From an uncultured Burkholderiales bacterium (GTDB lineage Bacteria > Pseudomonadota > Gammaproteobacteria > Burkholderiales > Burkholderiaceae): a DNA stretch of 64,000 nucleotides. Below, piece after piece: positions 21,125 to 32,304 of this stretch (within the stretch, counting starts at the first letter, position 1; each line of letters begins with the position of its first letter). The stretch spans positions 62,001 through 126,000 of the forward strand of contig CAMLJY010000009.1 in the NCBI GenBank assembly GCA_946480465.1. Direction: 5' to 3'. The position numbers and the translations under genes are program-made. Under the pieces are notes generated by a model. It was not told the DNA's origin. It did no database searches and worked only from the letters and a program-made list of their open reading frames with translations.

Positions 21125-21934
21125 TCAGGCCGCGGCCAGCGCCGCCTGGTCGCCCTTGCTGCGCAGCCGGTAGCCCAGGCCCCGCACGCTCTCGATGTCG
21201 ATGTCCGCCACGCCCAGCTCGGCCAGGCGCTTGCGCAGGCGGTGAACGTAGACATCGATCGAGCGTGCCGTGAGCGCGCCATCGCCTGCGACCTGCGCCT
21301 CCAGTTCGCCGCGCAGCACCACGCGGCCCGCCTGCGCCGCGAGCGCATGCAGCAGGGTGAACTGGCCGCTCGTCAGCTCGACCCGGCGGCCGGCGCGCGA
21401 CAGCTGGCGCTGCTGCGGGTCCAGCACCCAGCCGCCGAGCGTGGCATCCGGCGTGCCGCCGCCGGCTGCTTCCGCGGCCGGACGCTGGCGCAGCAGCGCG
21501 GTCAGGTGGGCGCGCAGGAGTCGCGCGGACATCGGACGCGCCAGGAACTGCGAGGCACCATGCTCCAGCGCGACGATCTCGTCCACCTCACTGGGCCGCG
21601 GCGCGATCACCAGCATCGGCGCCGCGGCAGCCACGTGCAGGCCCGCCAGCGCCAGGGCCAGCGTCGGCTGCAGCACCGCGGCATCGATCACCAGTGCATC
21701 GAACTGGAGGTTGCCGCTGGCGGTGTGCGCTCCGTGCAGGTCGGCGACCGCGACGCAGCGCAGTCCCGACTGGCCCAGCAGCTCCGTGCACTCGGCATCG
21801 GGGCGCACCGCGGGGCCGACGAACAGCACCAGCGTGGGCGCATGAAGGCCGGCATCGAAGCCGCTCGCCGCCCAGCGGGCCGCAGCGGACGGCAGGGAGG
21901 CGAAGTGAGGCAACGCATGGTCGTCGCGGATCAT
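21125..21934 (-). CDS. OmpR/PhoB-type response regulator with eroded receiver domain
   Basis: A 269-residue protein. The C-terminal winged helix (VELTSGQFTLLHALAAQAGR, then ARSIDVYVHRLRKRLAEL and ESVRGLGYRL) is standard OmpR/PhoB. The N-terminal half follows the receiver fold, with a possible phospho-acceptor Asp in FDALVIDAAVL. However, the acidic pair expected after the first strand is missing (LVLFVGPAVR), and the invariant Lys is Arg (QFLARPM). Phosphorylation-dependent switching is therefore doubtful. No histidine kinase is adjacent. The gene is divergent from the MocR-type gene. Confidence 0.8.
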   Translation of the reverse strand: MIRDDHALPHFASLPSAAARWAASGFDAGLHAPTLVLFVGPAVRPDAECTELLGQSGLRCVAVADLHGAHTASGNLQFDALVIDAAVLQPTLALALAGLHVAAAAPMLVIAPRPSEVDEIVALEHGASQFLARPMSARLLRAHLTALLRQRPAAEAAGGGTPDATLGGWVLDPQQRQLSRAGRRVELTSGQFTLLHALAAQAGRVVLRGELEAQVAGDGALTARSIDVYVHRLRKRLAELGVADIDIESVRGLGYRLRSKGDQAALAAA

Positions 21935-22225
21935 GGTGGATGGATGATTCCCAGCCGTGAAGCCGGCCGCAAGGGCCAATTCGACAGCACCTGCCGCGCC
22001 ATTTGCATGCCATTGACCGGCGCCGCGGGGGCGTTGCCCCGCGTTGCCGGCGGATGGGGATGGGGGTGCGCGCATGTGTGGAACAGGACACTAACGTGAA
22101 GCCCGCGTGGGCGGGCCGTCGTTGGTTCCCGTGTTCCCGCAGTTCGTCGCATCGGGCAGGACCCGGGTGGTCGGGCTGCCTACAGTCGACCGCCATTGCA
22201 GCAGCCGTCGCAGGCAGGGTCACGC

Positions 22226-23791
22226 GTGCGCAAGCAGGTCAGCGGTGTCTTCATCCAGTCCTTGCGGGACGCGGGCCCCGGGTGCGCCGCGCAGCGCATC
22301 CGCGTCTACCGCACGGTGCTGGAAGCACTGCAGGCAGGCACGCTTCGGCCGGGCATGCGGCTGCCGTCGGCGCGCCGGCTGGCGGCGGATTGCGGGGTGT
22401 CACGCGGGGCGGTGGACGAGGCCTTCGAGCAGCTGAAGGACGAAGGCTTCATCGCGCGCCGCGTGGGCGACGGCAGCTACGTGGCCGACCGGCTCCCCCT
22501 GCCGGCTGCCATCGCGCCGCCCGTGCGTCCGGCCAGCGCCTGCGCGCAACGCGTGATCGACCGCTTTGCCCCGCACCTCGGGCAGTGGTCGCGCCTGGAG
22601 GTGCCGACTGAACTCTTCGCGCTGCCCACCCTGCACCCGCGCAACGTGCCGACGCAGGACTTTCCGCTGGACGTGTGGCGGCGGCTGATGGCGCGCGTGC
22701 TGGCGGATGGCAACCGGCAGCACCTGAACTACGGCCCCTCGGCGGGCGTGCCCGTGCTGCGCGAGGCGATCGTGCGGCACCTGGCGCTGACGCGCGGCGT
22801 GCAGTGCAGCCCCCGCCAGGTGCTGATCCTCAACAGCCCGATGCAGGCGGTGGAGCTGATCGCGCGGGTGCTGCTGGAGCCAGGTGATCGGGTGTGGCTG
22901 GAAGACCCCGGCCACGCCAGCCTGCCGGTGCTGTTCGAGGTGCTGCGGGCGCAGGCCGTCGGCGTGCCCTTCGACGCGCAGGGCCTGGACGTGGCCACCG
23001 GCCGTCGGCGTGCACCGGATGCGCGCGCGGTCTACTTCCACCCGCTGGGCCAGCATCCCCTGGGCGTGCGCACGACCGCGGAGCGCGGCCGCGAACTCTT
23101 GGCCTGGGCCGCCGAGCAGGGCTCGTGGATCATCGAGGGCAACTACAACACCGAGCTGGTGCACGATGGCGCGCCGCCGCCGGCGTTGCACACGCTGGAC
23201 GGTGGCGAGCGGGTGTTGCTGGTCGGCACCTTCGAGGGCGTGCTGTTCCCGTCCCTGCGCATCGCGTACCTGGTGGTGCCGGAGCAACTGGCCGACACCT
23301 TCGTCGCGATGCGCGGCCTGCTGGGCGAGCATGCGCACGTGGCGACGCAGCTGGCCCTGGCCGCGTTCATCGACGACGGCCACATGAGCGCCCATCTGCG
23401 CCGGCTGCGCCAGCGTTGCCGCGCGCGGCGTGCGGCGCTGCTCGAGTCCGCCGCGCGGCGCCTGCCGTCCTGGGCTTCTTTCGGGCCGACCGCCGAGGGC
23501 GTGCATGCCGCGCTGCACTTTCCGGCCGAGGTTCCCGACCTGGACGTGTTCCGGCTGATCCGCGAGCAGGGCGTGGGCGCGGTGCCGATCTCATCGATCT
23601 GCTGGCATGCACGCGGGCACAACGGTCTGGCGCTCGGCTATGGCGGGGCTGAGCCGCCGCAGATCGATGCCGCGCTGGCAGTGATCGGCGAGGCGTTGAG
23701 GCGGGTGCGGACGGGTGACCCGGCAGACGCGCCGAGCCCCCTCCAGGTGGCCGTCCCGCCGATGCGCGCCGCCGCTGCGGCGCACAACTAA
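22226..23791 (+). CDS. MocR/GntR-type regulator with degenerate aminotransferase domain
   Basis: About 521 residues. An N-terminal GntR winged helix (VYRTVLEALQAGTLRPGMRL, then ARRLAADCGVSRGAVDEAFE) is joined to a fold-type I aminotransferase-like domain, the architecture of PdxR, GabR and TauR. In those proteins PLP is held by a Lys in a TFSK-type motif and an Asp in a DDYDSE-type motif. Here the first reads GTFEGVLFPSLRIAY (Gly 338 where Lys is expected) and the second IIEGNYNTEL (Gly 305 and Asn 306 for Asp-Asp). The Schiff-base lysine and the pyridine-binding Asp are both gone. The start is uncertain: GTG 22226 with AGGG upstream, or TTG 22196. Confidence 0.85.
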   Translation: MRKQVSGVFIQSLRDAGPGCAAQRIRVYRTVLEALQAGTLRPGMRLPSARRLAADCGVSRGAVDEAFEQLKDEGFIARRVGDGSYVADRLPLPAAIAPPVRPASACAQRVIDRFAPHLGQWSRLEVPTELFALPTLHPRNVPTQDFPLDVWRRLMARVLADGNRQHLNYGPSAGVPVLREAIVRHLALTRGVQCSPRQVLILNSPMQAVELIARVLLEPGDRVWLEDPGHASLPVLFEVLRAQAVGVPFDAQGLDVATGRRRAPDARAVYFHPLGQHPLGVRTTAERGRELLAWAAEQGSWIIEGNYNTELVHDGAPPPALHTLDGGERVLLVGTFEGVLFPSLRIAYLVVPEQLADTFVAMRGLLGEHAHVATQLALAAFIDDGHMSAHLRRLRQRCRARRAALLESAARRLPSWASFGPTAEGVHAALHFPAEVPDLDVFRLIREQGVGAVPISSICWHARGHNGLALGYGGAEPPQIDAALAVIGEALRRVRTGDPADAPSPLQVAVPPMRAAAAAHN

Positions 23792-23850
23792 TCGTCGAAA
23801 CTGGCGGCCTGCCGCGCCGCGCCTGTCGCGGCGGCGAAGCACCCGCTCGC

Positions 23851-23856
23851 TATAAT
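23851..23856 (+). promoter_or_regulatory. Candidate -10 element upstream of the MORN gene
   Basis: A perfect TATAAT followed by a short AT stretch, 38 bases before the GTG start of the MORN-repeat gene. No clear -35 hexamer. Confidence 0.4.
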
Positions 23857-23893
23857 TTTTAGCGCTTGTCACCGTTTGAGAGGGCGACCACGC

Positions 23894-25321
23894 GTGAGCG
23901 CGACCCGGCTGACCTGTGCGCTGTGTCTCACGCTGCTGCCCGCCTGGGCCGCTGCCCAGGCACCGGATTGCGCCACCACCACCGACCTGGCCCTGGCCGC
24001 CGACGTCAAGGCCGCCACCGCGCTGGCGCAGCGCGCCGCGCCCGAGGTGCAGGCGCAGCTTTTCGACGTCGCCATCGGTCTCTGGCGCCAGGCGGTCGAG
24101 GCCTGTACGGGCCGGGCGCGCGAGCGCGCCGAGCGCAACCTGGCCGATTCGCAGCAGGCACGTCAGGCGATTGCCGGCCAGCTGGCCCGCAACGAGCACT
24201 GCAACTCGGCGCAGGAGGATGCCGGCGCCATGCAGGGGCTGGCCGAGCGTGCAGAGGCGGACCAGCGCTGGCAGGAAGCGGCGCTGCTGTACCGCAAGGT
24301 CGAGATCACCTGGGAACTGGCGGCTGAACGCTGCGGCGGCAGCGCGCAGCGCCAGGCCCTGGCGCGGCGCGAAGCGGCCGTCGCCAGCGCGCAGGCCGCA
24401 CGGCGCCGGGCCGAGGGCCGCGTGCCGCCGGCTCCTGAGGCCGCACCGCCGGGCGCCACGCCCACGGCTCCTGCGGCCGCGCCGCCGGCCGTCCCCACCG
24501 CGGCACCTGCTGCCCGCAACTCGGCCGCGGCGCCCGCGCGCAGCGGCAACGCCCCCGCGCCCATTGCGGCGGTGCTGCCGCCCGAGCCGCAGCAGGTCGA
24601 CATCACGCTCGCCGGCGGCACCCGCATCGTCGGCGTCTTCGGCGCCGACCCCGGCGGCCAGACCTACAGCGGCCGCGGCCGCATCGTCTGGAGCAACGGC
24701 GACCAGTACGAAGGCACGGTGGTGCGCGGCGCGCGCCAGGGCCATGGCGAATTCATCTGGCGCAACGGCCAGCGCTACAAGGGCGTGTGGGTCGCCGACC
24801 GGCCCGAGGGCGACGGCGTGCTGCGCTTCGCCAATGGCAACGTCTACGAGGGGGCGGTCGTCGATGGCCAGCCGCACGGCACCGGCAAGATGGTGTTCGC
24901 CTCGGGCGATCAGTACACCGGCCAGTTCACCCGCGGCGAGCCGGAAGGGCAGGGCGTGTACCTGTGGGCCAATGGCCAGCGCTACGACGGCCCCTGGGTC
25001 GACGGCAAGGCCACCGGCTACGCCAGCGTGCGTTTCGCCAACGGCAACCTGTACGAGGGCGAGGTGGTCGACGGCCTGCCGCAGGGCGACGGTCGCATCG
25101 TGTTCGCGTCCGGCGACGTGTACCGCGGCCAGTTCTCGCGTGGGGTGCCCGACGGCGAAGGCGTGTACCGCTGGAAGAACGGTGACCAGTACATCGGCCA
25201 ATGGCGCGCCGGGCTCAAGGAAGGCCAGGGCCAGCTGGTGTGGAGCAACGGCGATCGCTGGGAAGGCGAATTCCGCGCCGATGCGCAGACCGACAAGGGC
25301 ACGCTGACCCGCAAGAAGTGA
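23894..25321 (+). CDS. Exported MORN-repeat protein
   Basis: About 475 residues. A signal peptide (RLTCALCLTLLPAWAAAQ) leads into a helical region (residues about 20-170) with Ala/Arg-rich helices, then an Ala/Pro-rich linker, then roughly nine MORN repeats to the C-terminus. Typical units are YEGTVVRGARQGHGEFIW, YKGVWVADRPEGDGVLRF and YIGQWRAGLKEGQGQLVW. MORN arrays form beta-sheets used in membrane or protein contact. The GTG start is chosen because AGAGGG lies eight bases upstream. The envelope role is unknown. Confidence 0.8.
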   Translation: MSATRLTCALCLTLLPAWAAAQAPDCATTTDLALAADVKAATALAQRAAPEVQAQLFDVAIGLWRQAVEACTGRARERAERNLADSQQARQAIAGQLARNEHCNSAQEDAGAMQGLAERAEADQRWQEAALLYRKVEITWELAAERCGGSAQRQALARREAAVASAQAARRRAEGRVPPAPEAAPPGATPTAPAAAPPAVPTAAPAARNSAAAPARSGNAPAPIAAVLPPEPQQVDITLAGGTRIVGVFGADPGGQTYSGRGRIVWSNGDQYEGTVVRGARQGHGEFIWRNGQRYKGVWVADRPEGDGVLRFANGNVYEGAVVDGQPHGTGKMVFASGDQYTGQFTRGEPEGQGVYLWANGQRYDGPWVDGKATGYASVRFANGNLYEGEVVDGLPQGDGRIVFASGDVYRGQFSRGVPDGEGVYRWKNGDQYIGQWRAGLKEGQGQLVWSNGDRWEGEFRADAQTDKGTLTRKK

Positions 25322-25373
25322 AGGCCGCGGCGGCGGCCCGGTGGCGCGGACGACCCGGGCCAGGGCCCGCGCC

Positions 25374-26201
25374 TCAGACGATGCGTTCGCCGGGGTGGCT
25401 GATCTTGCGCATCGGCTCGTAGCGGGCCGAGGGCGTGAGGATGGGATGCTCGGTGTCGCCGCCGTCCCAGCGCGGTTCGTCGATGCCCTCGAACACCTCG
25501 CGCAAGCGCTGGCCCCAGGTGCTGTGGATCATCTTGAAATACGGGTTGCGGTCGTCGATGCAGATGAAGTCGTTGCTCTGCAGCGCGCCGGCGCGGTAGA
25601 CGAGCAGGTCCAGCGGCAGGCCCACCGACAGGTTGGACTTCAGCGTCGAATCCATCGACACCAGCGCGCACTTGGCGGCCTCGTCCAGCGATGTGGTCGG
25701 CGTCAGCACCCGGTCCAGGATCGGCTTGCCGTACTTGCTTTCGCCGATCTGGAAGAAGCAGGTCTCACGCGTGGCCTCGATGAAGTTGCCGGCCGAATAG
25801 ACCAGGAACATGCGCATCGATTCGCCGCCGATCTGGCCGCCGAAGATCATCGAGGCGTTGAAGTCGACGCCGGTGGCTCGGAGCGAAGGGCCGTCCTGCT
25901 CGTACACGCGGCGCACCGCGGCGCCCAGCACGCGGGTGGCGTCGAACATGCTCTCGGCGTTCCAGATCGTCAGCGGCGATTCGTGCGGGCCACGGTCCAC
26001 CTTCTCGACCTGCAGGATCTCGCGCACCGACTGGCTGATGCTGAGGTTGCCGGCCGACAGCAGCACCATGAAGCGGTCGCCCGGCTTCTCGTAGATCATC
26101 ATCTTTCGGAAGGTGCTGATCTGGTCCATGCCCGCGTTGGTGCGGGAATCGGACAGGAACACGAGGCCGGCGTTCAGGCGGATACCGATGCAGTACGTCA
26201 T
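25374..26201 (-). CDS. Anbu-type proteasome-like peptidase
   Basis: A 275-residue member of the Ntn-hydrolase proteasome/HslV superfamily, closest to Anbu (ancestral beta subunit). The N-terminus MTYCIGIRLNAGLVFLSDSR with NAGMDQISTFRKM matches Anbu; removal of Met would expose Thr as nucleophile. MVLLSAGNLSISQSV and ASMIFGGQIGGESMRMFLVY follow the fold. Anbu genes normally sit with a transglutaminase-like protein, an alpha-E protein and an ATP-grasp protein; none of these is in the window, so this copy is an orphan between a MORN gene and a peptide transporter. Confidence 0.85.
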   Translation of the reverse strand: MTYCIGIRLNAGLVFLSDSRTNAGMDQISTFRKMMIYEKPGDRFMVLLSAGNLSISQSVREILQVEKVDRGPHESPLTIWNAESMFDATRVLGAAVRRVYEQDGPSLRATGVDFNASMIFGGQIGGESMRMFLVYSAGNFIEATRETCFFQIGESKYGKPILDRVLTPTTSLDEAAKCALVSMDSTLKSNLSVGLPLDLLVYRAGALQSNDFICIDDRNPYFKMIHSTWGQRLREVFEGIDEPRWDGGDTEHPILTPSARYEPMRKISHPGERIV

Positions 26202-26302
26202 GGGCCGTGAGCGTATCAAATCGCTTCGACCCGCCCGGCTGACCGCAAGGAGCCTGCGCGGCAGAGATCGGGGCCCGCGTTGGCCCGGCAAGGGGGCGAA
26301 GG

Positions 26303-27316
<1,014 letters not shown>

Positions 27317-27368
27317 GCGGACACCTCCGTGCCGCGCGCCGCGGTGTGGACCGCCCCGGGGTGGAATT

Positions 27369-28352
<984 letters not shown>

Positions 28353-28357
28353 CGTGT

Positions 28358-29290
28358 CTAGAGCACCCGGCGCGGGTCCAGCGCATCGCGCAGCCCGTCG
28401 CCGATGTAATTGATGGTCAGCACCGCGAGGAAGATCGCGCAGCCGGGGAACAGCGCCCAGTGCGGCGCGATGTCCAGGTATTCCTTGGCGTCGAACAGGA
28501 TGCGGCCCCAGGTCGGCACGTCGGGTGGGAAGCCCAGGCCCAGGAAGGACAGGGTGGACTCCGCGATGATCGCCGCGGCCACGTCGATGGTGCCGGCGAC
28601 GATCACCGGGCCCAGCGCATTCGGCAGGATGTGGCGCACGACCTGGCGCGGTGTGGTGGCGCCCAGCGCCCGCGCGGCCTCGACGAATTCCTTCTCGCGC
28701 AGCGAGAAGAACTGCGCCCGCACCAGCCGCGCCACCGGCATCCAACGGAAGCCGCCGATCACCAGCACGATCAGGATGAACATGCCGACCTCGGGGCCGA
28801 AGAGGCCCTTGAGCCCGTCGCGGAACAGGTAGATGACGAGCAAGAGCAGCGGCAGCTGCGGCAGCGAGAGGAACAGGTCGGTCACCCACATCAGCGCCGT
28901 GTCCACCGCCCCGCGCGAGATGCCGGCGATGGCGCCGATGACCACGCCGACGAAGATGGCCATCATCATTGCCGCCAGGCCCACGGCCAGCGAGATGCGG
29001 CCGCCGTAGAGCACGCGGGCGAAGATGTCCTGCCCCAGGTCGTCGGTGCCGAAGGGGTGCGTGAGCGATGGCGGCGCCAGGCGGGCGCTGAAGTCGATGT
29101 CGTTGATCGGCACCTTCCAGACCATCGGGCCGAACAGGACCAGGCCGATCATCACGGACAAGAGCACCAGGCTGAGCACCGCCATCTTGTGGCGCCGAAA
29201 GCGCCGCCAGGCCTCCTGCGCCGGCGATACGCTGCGCCGGCGCGGTGCGGCGCCGCCTGCCGGGGCCGAGGCGCCGGGCGAGGCGTCCAT
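28358..29290 (-). CDS. Peptide ABC transporter permease, DppC/OppC type
   Basis: A 310-residue inner-membrane permease with an N-terminal cytoplasmic stretch (AQEAWRRFRRHKMAVLSLVL), about six membrane helices, the FGTDDLGQDIFARVLYGGRI motif of the DppC/OppC group and the EAA loop EAARALGATTPRQVVRHILP. The ATG at 29290 was chosen because it leaves 13 bases after the preceding permease; an earlier ATG at 29338 would overlap it by 35 bases. Confidence 0.92.
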   Translation of the reverse strand: MDASPGASAPAGGAAPRRRSVSPAQEAWRRFRRHKMAVLSLVLLSVMIGLVLFGPMVWKVPINDIDFSARLAPPSLTHPFGTDDLGQDIFARVLYGGRISLAVGLAAMMMAIFVGVVIGAIAGISRGAVDTALMWVTDLFLSLPQLPLLLLVIYLFRDGLKGLFGPEVGMFILIVLVIGGFRWMPVARLVRAQFFSLREKEFVEAARALGATTPRQVVRHILPNALGPVIVAGTIDVAAAIIAESTLSFLGLGFPPDVPTWGRILFDAKEYLDIAPHWALFPGCAIFLAVLTINYIGDGLRDALDPRRVL

Positions 29291-29303
29291 CGGACGCTCG
29301 CTT

Positions 29304-30263
29304 TCAGCGGTAGGAGATGCGAGGGTCGAGCCAGCCATACAGCAGGTCGGCGATCAGGTTGAAGAGGATGACGAGGCAGGCGAACACGAAGGTCACCGCC
29401 ATGATCACCGGCGTGTCGTTGCGCAGGATGGCGTCGATCAGCAGCGAGCCGATGCCGGGGATGCGGAAGATCTGCTCGGTGACGATGGCGCCGCCGAACA
29501 CCGCCGGCATCTGCAGCGCCACCAGGGTGACGACCGGGATCAGTGCATTGCGCACCACGTGTTTCATGATCACCGTGCGTTCGGCCAGGCCCTTGCTGCG
29601 CGCGGTGGTGACGTGGTCGAGCCGGATCACGTCCAGCACGGCCGAGCGCACGTAGCGCGTCCAGCTGGCGCCCTGGAACAGGCCCAGCACCAGCACCGGC
29701 ATGATCGATTGGCGGATGTGCTCCCACCACCACTGCCAGCCGCTGGCGTTGATGTCCGCCCGGTAGACGAAGGGCAGCCAGTCGAGCTTGATCGAGAACA
29801 GCAGGATCAGGAGCAGGCCGGTGAAGAAGGTGGGCAGCGAGAAGCCGATGAAGGCCAGCGTGTTGGCGACCTGGTCGAAGATGGAATAGGGCCGCGTGGC
29901 GGAGATGATGCCCACGGGCAGCGCGATGGCCAGCGCCAGCAGCTGCGACAGGCCGATGACGGCCAAGGTGACCGGCACGCGCTGCAGGATCAGCGTGTCG
30001 ACGTCGACGCGGCTGATGAAGGAAAAGCCCCAGTCGCCCTGCAGCATCGCGGCCAGCCAGCGGAAGTAGCGCTGCCACACCGGATCGTCCAGGCCGAACT
30101 TGGCGCGCAGCATCGCGCGCACCTCGGCCGGCACGTTGGGGTTGGTGGCCAGTTCCTCGAAGGGGTCGCCGGGCGCCAGCGCCAGCACGGTGAACAGCAC
30201 CACGCTGATGCCCAGCAGGCTGGGCACCGCGATCAGGAGGCGGCGGAGGATGTACGGGCCCAA
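29304..30263 (-). CDS. Peptide ABC transporter permease, DppB/OppB type
   Basis: A 319-residue inner-membrane permease. The opening GPYILRRLLIAVPSLLGISV, DPFEELATNPNVPAEVRAML and the EAA-type loop TTARSKGLAERTVIMKHVVR are hallmarks of the DppB/OppB family. It lies between the binding protein and the DppC-type permease in the operon. Confidence 0.93.
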   Translation of the reverse strand: MGPYILRRLLIAVPSLLGISVVLFTVLALAPGDPFEELATNPNVPAEVRAMLRAKFGLDDPVWQRYFRWLAAMLQGDWGFSFISRVDVDTLILQRVPVTLAVIGLSQLLALAIALPVGIISATRPYSIFDQVANTLAFIGFSLPTFFTGLLLILLFSIKLDWLPFVYRADINASGWQWWWEHIRQSIMPVLVLGLFQGASWTRYVRSAVLDVIRLDHVTTARSKGLAERTVIMKHVVRNALIPVVTLVALQMPAVFGGAIVTEQIFRIPGIGSLLIDAILRNDTPVIMAVTFVFACLVILFNLIADLLYGWLDPRISYR

Positions 30264-30315
30264 GCGCGCTCGCTGGTCAGCTCAGCTCAGCAAAATGCAA
30301 GGCTGGCATGGCCGC

Positions 30316-32109
30316 TCATGCTTCGCGATACCAGTCGTGCAGCTGCGCGAAGTCGAGGTCGAAGCCCGACAGCACCGTCTGCAGCTTCAGGTTCGCGCCG
30401 CGCACCCGCGGGCGGCTGATGAGCGGGATGATGACGTGGTCCTTGCAGGGCAGGTCGTTCATCTGGATGAACAGCGCCGTGCGCTTCACCGGGTCCAGCT
30501 CGGCCTCGGCGGCGCGGAAGGCCTTGTCGTAGGCCTCGCTGGTCCAGCGGGTGATGTTGCGGCCCAGCCATTTGTTGGCCTTGGACGAGACTTCCCACGA
30601 GGTGTACTGGTCCATGAAGCGCTCGGGGTCGGGCTGCGTCATGGTGGTGGTGTACATCTGCATGTCGGCGTAGAACTTGCCGTAGGTGTCGGTGTTGGCG
30701 ACGTCGGAAGAGAAGAAGACGCTGGCCGTCACCGACTTCAGCTCCAGGTCCACGCCCGCCTTCTGCGCCGCCTGCTTGACCACCGCCTGCTCCTTCTGGC
30801 GCAGCGTGTTGACCGAGGTCTGGAAGACGAAGCGCATCTTCTTGCCGCCCTTTTCGCGGATGCCATCCGCACCCTTCTTCCAGCCCGCGGCATCGAGCAG
30901 GGCACTGGCCTTGTCGATGTTGAACTCCATCTTCGTGTTCGGCGAGCGGTAGCGCGACGGGTTGTTCAGGAAGTTGGCCGTGGCGACGCCGGTGCGGCCG
31001 TAGATGAAGTCCTGGATGCTCTTGCGGTCGGCCAGCAGGCTCATGGCCTCGCGCACCGCGGGATCGCTGAAGGCGAAGTGCTTGGTCTTCAGGCTGGAAC
31101 GCTCGCCGTCCACCTCGGCCACGGGGTCGGTGGGGTTGAGCTGGATGAACTCGATGTCGCCCGAGGGCACGATGTGCGCGCGGCCCTTGCCGCCGGCTTC
31201 CAGGCGCTTCAGCACCTCGTCCTCCACCTGCAGGTTCCAGGCGTAGTCGTACTCGCCGGTCTGCAGCACCGCGCGCGCGGCGGACGTGGGGTCACCGCCG
31301 CCCTTCATCTCGATGCTGTCGAAGTAGGGCCGGTTCGGCAGGTGGTAGTTCGGGTTCAGCTCGCCACGCACCATGTCGCCGGGCTTGAAGTCGACGAACT
31401 TGTAGGGGCCGGTGCCCACCGGCTTCAGGTTGGCCGGCGCCTCGCGCGACTTGGCGCCGGCGTAGGGGCCGAAGACGTGCCTGGGCAGGATCATCCCTTC
31501 GGCCGCGCAGAAGGTGGTGGCGAAGAACGGCGTGGGCTTGGAGAAGATGACGCGCACGGTGTGCGAATCCACCTTCTCGACCTTCACGTCCTTGTAGACG
31601 CCGCTCGTGATGGCCGCGGTGGCGGGGTCCTTCGCGTATTCCCAGGTGAAGACGCAGTCGTCGGCGGTGAAGGGCTGGCCGTCATGCCATGTGACGTTGC
31701 GTTTCAGCTTCCAGGTGACGGTGCGGCCGTCGGCCGACAGGCCGCCGTTGGCGCGGGTGGGCACCTCGGCCGCCAGCACGGGCACCATGTTGCCCTCGGC
31801 ATCCCAGTGCGCCAGCGACTCGTAGAAGATGCGCGAGCCTTCCTGGTCCTTCGTGCCGTTGGCGAAATGCGGCTGCAGGTTGGTGGTGCCTTGCCACCAC
31901 AGCACCTTCAGCGCGCCGCCGCCGCCCCGCTTGGTGGGCTTGTAGTTGAAGGCGGGGGCCTGCGCGAGGGCGACACCCGAGTGCATCAGCAGTTGGGTGG
32001 CCATCGGCGCCGTCAGTCCGACGGCGGCGAGGCGCCTGACGAATTCGCGACGGGGCAGGCTGCCCTCGCGGACGTGCTCGATCAGCGTGCGCAGTTGCTT
32101 GTGGTTCAT
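30316..32109 (-). CDS. Peptide ABC transporter substrate-binding protein (family 5)
   Basis: A 597-residue periplasmic binding protein. The N-terminus carries a twin-arginine motif (LPRREFVRRLAAVGL) before a hydrophobic stretch, suggesting Tat export. The mature domain has GALKVLWWQGTTNLQPHFAN, LSADGRTVTWKLKRNVTWHD and GQPFTADDCVFTWEYAKDP, standard family 5 landmarks. It is the first gene of the binding protein-permease-permease-ATPase-ATPase operon. The substrate may be a peptide, opine or other solute. Confidence 0.92.
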   Translation of the reverse strand: MNHKQLRTLIEHVREGSLPRREFVRRLAAVGLTAPMATQLLMHSGVALAQAPAFNYKPTKRGGGGALKVLWWQGTTNLQPHFANGTKDQEGSRIFYESLAHWDAEGNMVPVLAAEVPTRANGGLSADGRTVTWKLKRNVTWHDGQPFTADDCVFTWEYAKDPATAAITSGVYKDVKVEKVDSHTVRVIFSKPTPFFATTFCAAEGMILPRHVFGPYAGAKSREAPANLKPVGTGPYKFVDFKPGDMVRGELNPNYHLPNRPYFDSIEMKGGGDPTSAARAVLQTGEYDYAWNLQVEDEVLKRLEAGGKGRAHIVPSGDIEFIQLNPTDPVAEVDGERSSLKTKHFAFSDPAVREAMSLLADRKSIQDFIYGRTGVATANFLNNPSRYRSPNTKMEFNIDKASALLDAAGWKKGADGIREKGGKKMRFVFQTSVNTLRQKEQAVVKQAAQKAGVDLELKSVTASVFFSSDVANTDTYGKFYADMQMYTTTMTQPDPERFMDQYTSWEVSSKANKWLGRNITRWTSEAYDKAFRAAEAELDPVKRTALFIQMNDLPCKDHVIIPLISRPRVRGANLKLQTVLSGFDLDFAQLHDWYREA

Positions 32110-32304
32110 GGCCTCGGCTCCAGCAGGGGGCTGTCGGCATGCTAGCCAGCGACCGCAGCCCGGCAATACGGGTTCATCCGGGAGGCCGGCGTTGCAGGAG
32201 CCGTGCCAGGGCACGCCACGTTGCCGGGCCAGCATCGGGCGCGCCGGCTGCTCGCGCGCGCATGAGCCGCCGGGCCCGCGCACGCGCCGGACCGGCGGTC
32301 CGGT

